Below are positions 59,730 through 64,000 of a stretch of DNA of 64,000 bases, in pieces (the stretch's first letter is position 1; the number at the start of each line of letters is the position of its first letter). Under the pieces are notes generated by a model. That model was given only the letters and a program-made list of their open reading frames with translations, was not told the origin of the DNA and made no database searches. Source of the stretch: Eonycteris spelaea (Eukaryota > Chordata > Mammalia > Chiroptera > Pteropodidae); assembly GCA_003508835.1 (NCBI GenBank), contig PUFA01000678.1, positions 54,115 through 118,114 on the forward strand, read 5' to 3'. The translations under genes and the position numbers were made by a program.

Positions 59730-59957
59730 TTTCTTGCAGTTCTGGAGGCTAGAAGTCTAAACTTAAGGTGTAAGCAGAGTTGGGCTGTGAAGGATGTGAG
59801 GGAAGAACCTATTCCAGGTATGTCTCTTTAGCTTATAGATGGCCATCTTCTACTAGTGGCTCTTCAAATCTCTTTCCTCTCTTTGTGTCTCAGTCTCTGT
59901 GTCCATAGTTTCCCTCTTTAATAAGGACACCAATCATAATGGATTAGGATTCACCTT
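59730..59957 (-). mobile_element. MLT1 LTR fragment
   Basis: Antisense MLT1: 'CAGTTCTGGAGGCTAGAAGTC', 'AGCTTATAGATGGCCATCTTC', 'GGACACCAATCATAATGGATTAGG'. It stops abruptly at the following L1-like segment. Confidence 0.75.
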
Positions 59958-60560
59958 GATGATGTTCCGTTGGGTGTTTTCTGCTACTTTGTCTTCTAAG
60001 TCACTGATTTCATCCTCTGCTTCATCTAGTTTTCTGTTGATTCCTTCTAGTGTATTCTTAATTATTTTTTATTTTTTATTTATTTTTACTTGCTATTTTT
60101 TATTGAAGTTCTTATTAAGTTCTTTCAACATCTTTATAACCAGTGTTTTGAACTCTATTGTAGAAATTTGCTTTCATTTCATTCATTTCTTTTTCTTGCG
60201 ATTTCTCTTGTTCTTTCGTTTGGGATATGTTTCATTGTCTTCTCATTTCGGCTGCCTCTCTGTGTTTGTTTCTATGCATTAGGAAGATTTGCTACACCTA
60301 CCATTCTTGGCATGGTAGCCTATATTGTAGGTGTCCTATAGGGACCAGTAGAACAGTCTGCCTGATCACCTGAACTGGGTACTCCATTTGTGTCCCTTGT
60401 ATGGGTATGTAGGCACTCCTCTTGTAGTTGAGTCTTGATTGCTGTTGGCTCACCAGTTGGAGGGATTGACCCTCAGGCTGACTGGTGGTGATAATAAGAC
60501 ATAACCGCAGTGTATATGAGCTACGGTGTGGGAAAACTCCAAGGAGCGGAATTTCCTCCT
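59958..60560 (-). mobile_element. L1/HAL1-type 5' region fragment
   Basis: Antisense ORF1/5' UTR-like order: 'AACCAGTGTTTTGAACTCTAT', 'TGTCTTCTCATTTCGGCTGCC', 'TTTGTTTCTATGCATTAGG', 'GATTGCTGTTGGCTCACC' and 'GGGATTGACCCTCAGGC'. This fits the older L1M/HAL1 group rather than the L1 at 44890. Frames up to 127 codons here are shadows. Confidence 0.6.
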
Positions 60561-61039
60561 GTGGGCTCTGGTGTCTGCTGATACCACCCTTTGGATGCAT
60601 GTGTATATAATCATATGTGCATATGTATGTATATAATGCCCACATAAATATTTTACAATACAATATTTATTCTCATTGCTGGGTGTTCTAAACTTATCTT
60701 TTATATTTCATTATTTTTTTAAGAAATTTGGTGCCCATGAAATTGCTTTTCTGATCCACTAATATGTGATCATTCTTAGGTAGAATCTCTGATGATGGTG
60801 AGTCTGCCACATTATCCTTATTCTAGAGGTAGGAGACATAACACTTAAAGATAGCAGAAATATATTCTCAATCTAAGCACAGTGAAGATTTGTAGCACTC
60901 CATATTGTCTAGGCCACCATCTCCTCTATGTGATCTAGGATATGGTTCTTCGTAGATTAGGCCACTCTAAGGAGAACATTTATTTGTCTAGTCTCCTTTG
61001 GGAAGAGACAAATGTGAACAGAATGTTGGGCAACAAGGA
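60561..61039. other. unassigned AT-rich DNA
   Basis: No feature recognised. Confidence 0.35.
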
Positions 61040-61240
61040 TACGACTGCACATTTATAACATATTTATTATGTACCAGGCACTTTCTAAGGTATTTTACAA
61101 ATTTCATTAATTTGGCCTTCAAAAGAATTGAGGAGCAGAGACTATAGTAATTTGCCCAAGGTCACTAAATTTCTTTATCTAATTTAAACTCAGAGCCTTT
61201 GATCTCAAACCCTGTGTACATTCCACTATGCTACATTAAC
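61040..61240 (-). mobile_element. MIR SINE
   Basis: Antisense MIR: 'TATTTATTATGTACCAGGCAC', 'AATTTGCCCAAGGTCACTAAA', 'CCCTGTGTACATTCCACTATGC'. Confidence 0.75.
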
Positions 61241-61397
61241 TTCCACTTTTAAAGTCTGACCTGCTTTTATGAATTTGAAGTACATCTTTCTCCTCACTCA
61301 ATTCATAAAACTCCAGCTGCCTTAATAGCAAGATTTCTCCTTTAGAATATAGATTGTTGCACTCCAAATCCCTTCTGTATTTCTTATTTGAGACTCA

Positions 61398-61660
61398 GAT
61401 TTATATAGTGGTTAAGAGCACAGAAATTCTGAAGACTCTGGAGCCAGATATCCTGTATTTGAATCTTGGCTCTTCCACTGTCATCTGTAAACTTGGGCAA
61501 ATTATGTAGCCTTTCAGTGCTCAACTTTCCTCATCCATAAAAAGAAAGCATTGGTAGTTACCTCATCGATTTTGTGTGAGGATTAAAATGAGTGAATAAT
61601 GTAAAGCACTTAGATGGTATGCCTTGCACATAGTGCTATGTAAGTGTTTGGTATTATAAA
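61398..61660 (+). mobile_element. MIR SINE, near full length
   Basis: Ordered MIR blocks: 'TATAGTGGTTAAGAGCACAG', 'TGGAGCCAGATATCCTGTATTTG', 'AACTTGGGCAAATTATGTAGCC', 'GTGTGAGGATTAAAATGAG' and 'GCACATAGTGCTATGTAAG'. One of the best-preserved MIRs in the window. Confidence 0.85.
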
Positions 61661-62159
61661 TGTCCTATGTGCTTGCCTACAGGGTGCATTCTATTTCAGA
61701 AGAATAGCTAGCTATTTCCATGTTATGCTGTGTGAGATACTGAAAGGATGAACTGGAAGAAAGCTGTCTTTTGTAATGCACTTTCATGATGTTCCTTCCT
61801 ATTTGAGTCTGAAATTCTAGCCATCAGAGTCACTAATGAGAAATACAATGAGAAAGAGGGGGCACTATTTCCAGAAGAACTCAGGAATTAACTCGTTATC
61901 GATTAATATATCTGATTAAACTGGGGACCTCTGCCTCTATCCCTGCTTCAACACAAGTGTTTCTGCTTTCTCTGCTCCTACACTTCTAGAGGCAAAATTG
62001 GTGATATCCCACTCCCATGTATATCCCAGGCTACTTGCTGAACTTTAATCAAATTTAATGCCTAAATAATCAGTTTAACCCACATAATTGAGAGTTAGCT
62101 ATATTATTCCTATTTTAAATATGAGGAAGCTCAAAAAGTTTAAATCATTTGCCTTTTAT
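61661..62159. other. unassigned DNA
   Basis: No gene. A weak antisense MIR-like piece may lie near 62040-62160. Confidence 0.3.
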
Positions 62160-62388
62160 CAGAGCTTCTTAATCTGACTATTTTTGAAATTTTGGCCCAA
62201 ATAATTCTTTTTGTTTTAGAAGATATCCTTTGCATTGTAGGAAGTTTAACAGTATCTCCTTGTCTCTTCATAGTAGCTGCACCTTACACTCACCAGCTAC
62301 GATAAGCAAAAATATCTCCAGACATTGCCAAATGTTGGGCTTAGGGGTGGGGACAGGGTATATAATGACTTCCTTTTGAGGATCACTG
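62160..62388 (+). mobile_element. MER20-like hAT element
   Basis: 'AATTTTGGCCCAAATAATTC', 'CTTTGCATTGTAGGAAGTTT', 'ATCTCCAGACATTGCCAAATG' and the end 'TTTTGAGGATCACTG' match a short hAT-Charlie family that I know as MER20. No clear 8-bp duplication remains. Confidence 0.7.
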
Positions 62389-64000
62389 CGTTAGGTCATA
62401 AGCTTGTAAGGTGGGGAGATATGATTCAAATTCAAGTCTACCTGATTCAGAATGCCATGATTTTCAACACTATGTGAAAGTCCTTATAGAATGTGATATA
62501 TAATAAGCCCTGAATGGCTAGCAGAATAAAAGGGTGCATGCTATGCGAAGTCAGGTCTGGGTGACAAATTTGATGTAGCTCATAATTACTGGAAAATTCA
62601 TCATAAGTGGTTTCTTATACTAGAGCTTCACACTGCTAAGTGGAATATAACAAGTGTAAGGGCTTGAAGCCCTTTCTTGAAGTGAATTAAAAGAGTTTCC
62701 AGAGTGGGGACACAAATGTGCAGGTGGTAGAAAAAGAGCTGCCAGATAATAGGCCCTTTAATATTAGCTCCAACTACCCAAAGCATTTGAAGTAATTCTG
62801 TAGAGTTCTAACATGGACCAAGATACCTGGATATACCCAATCTACTTTATGTTTACTCACCAGAATGACAATACTGGAGGAATTGAGCAGACATCTTCAA
62901 ATTTATTTGAAACTGTGGTAGGGATCTGAGAGTTTCCAGTTAATAATGCTTTGTTTCCAGAGATAGTTATATTTTAAACCCCTTTCAGCCTTTGAAAAAT
63001 ACTAAAAACAAAACAAAAACAAAAAGAAGGCAAACTTTGGATCCTGGAATTCTGTATATAAAACATCTTCCACGTGATTTACTTCTCACAGTGCAGGATA
63101 CAAATAATGGTCATTCCAGCAATGTGAAAGCTTAAAATACATTCTAATGAAGATCACATTGTGAGCCTTGCCAAGGCAGAATAAAATGCAATCAGGATTT
63201 AAATGTGGCTAAAATAATAGCTCCTTGGATTCAAGCACACTGATTAATGCCAGGGACGCTTACAAAATGCTGTTGGCTGGTCATCATGTTATTTTTCTTG
63301 TGGAACACTTTGTTCTAAAAACAATAAAAGATGACTAACAAACTAAGAAGAGAATACCTTATTATATAAAATTAACATGAGTCAGGTGAAGTGCTTTAGT
63401 TACAGATGATCTGTGTTCCATGATTGACAGGTTATAGTATAACTTAGTTGAAATATGCATATTCTAAATATGTCTGAAATATTTATCTTTAACAGCAGAT
63501 TATCTACTTTTCTCATGTCCGTGTATAAATGTAAATTTTTAGGATGTGTACTCAGCTTTGTTTTTTATTTGAGAAGCCAAAGTTAGCTTTTAAGATGTCA
63601 CTCATACCATTTGAAGAGGAAAATGTGCCTAAACTTAAGGAGAACATTGAAGCAACTTGTAAGCATTTTTTACTTCAATTTCATAACTTCCGACAGTGGT
63701 TAAACAAACACATGTTTGCAAAGGCTGGCATGCTTAAAAGACTGGGTCACAAGAGTTAGGATAAGAGCACATGGTAAATGCTCTTTACTGCTATACTTTG
63801 AACACAAAACAATAATGAGCACAACAAAATAAAGTCTATTGTGTGTATCCCTCATATCTCTCATACACCCTCTCTTGTGAAGTTAGAGTTGTTAGAGAGC
63901 AAGCAGAAACTTCTTTGTACTCATAAAAACACCTACTTGAAATGACCACTCATTGCTAAGGATGAATTAAAATTGATAAAAACTGTTCACTGTTGCTCTT
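62389..64000. other. unassigned AT-rich DNA
   Basis: No recognisable repeat or RNA. A 71-codon plus-strand frame (63544-63759) encodes a basic peptide with no recognised domain. It could be a pseudogene scrap or chance. Confidence 0.3.

Noticed and set aside
59899..60282. 127-codon hydrophobic frame as a membrane protein
   Set aside because: It spans an MLT1/L1 junction, and its hydrophobicity comes from T-rich antisense L1 sequence.

Overview
The window is mammalian intergenic or deep-intronic DNA. It is AT-rich, contains no intact protein-coding gene that I can recognise, and is built largely from transposable elements of many ages. Old mammalian families (MIR, L2, MER5/MER20-type hAT, Tigger, MLT1/MaLR, ERVL and ERV1 LTRs, HAL1/L1M) place it in a placental mammal. 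The L1 3' ends carry the block TTGGGGTGACATTGGTTAAT (about 3958 and 44913 antisense, 12060 sense), which I associate from memory with bat L1s, so a bat is the best guess. No young SINE is visible. A megabat lineage would fit that, but this is inference.

Layout. 1-10600: old repeats, including an MLT1 LTR with its MaLR interior (5827-7612). 10666-13900: a class II solo LTR next to an antisense L1, which itself contains a short sense L1 insertion. 14600-26200: L1 3' ends, a string of ERVL/ERV1-type LTRs, two hAT elements with target duplications, and a retroposed 5S rRNA pseudogene. 26500-32075: two sense L1/HAL1-like elements that both lack most of ORF2, with a Tigger element and an antisense L1 tail between them. 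32100-43000: mostly single-copy-looking AT-rich DNA with MIR and L2 fragments.

43200-44640 is the only stretch with clear host-gene ancestry. It is a frameshifted relic of a TEX13-family gene (N-terminal domain, coiled-coil region, Pro-Phe repeat, degenerate RanBP2-type zinc finger), preceded by a strictly alternating purine-pyrimidine tract. TEX13 genes are X-linked in human, so an X location is possible but unproven.

44890-55722 is a nested structure: a nearly full-length antisense L1 split by a defective betaretrovirus-like provirus (48670-53910). The provirus has paired LTRs, a 6-bp target duplication, a tRNA-Lys3-type primer site, a good splice donor, broken gag and env, and a pol reduced to RT-connection and integrase C-terminal scraps flanking about 600 bp of foreign sequence. 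55723-64000 holds further old repeats and unassigned DNA.

I found no CRISPR, operon, functional RNA gene or new coding system. The most interesting items are the chimeric provirus interior, the TEX13 relic, and a 53-bp identical templated copy inside one L1.
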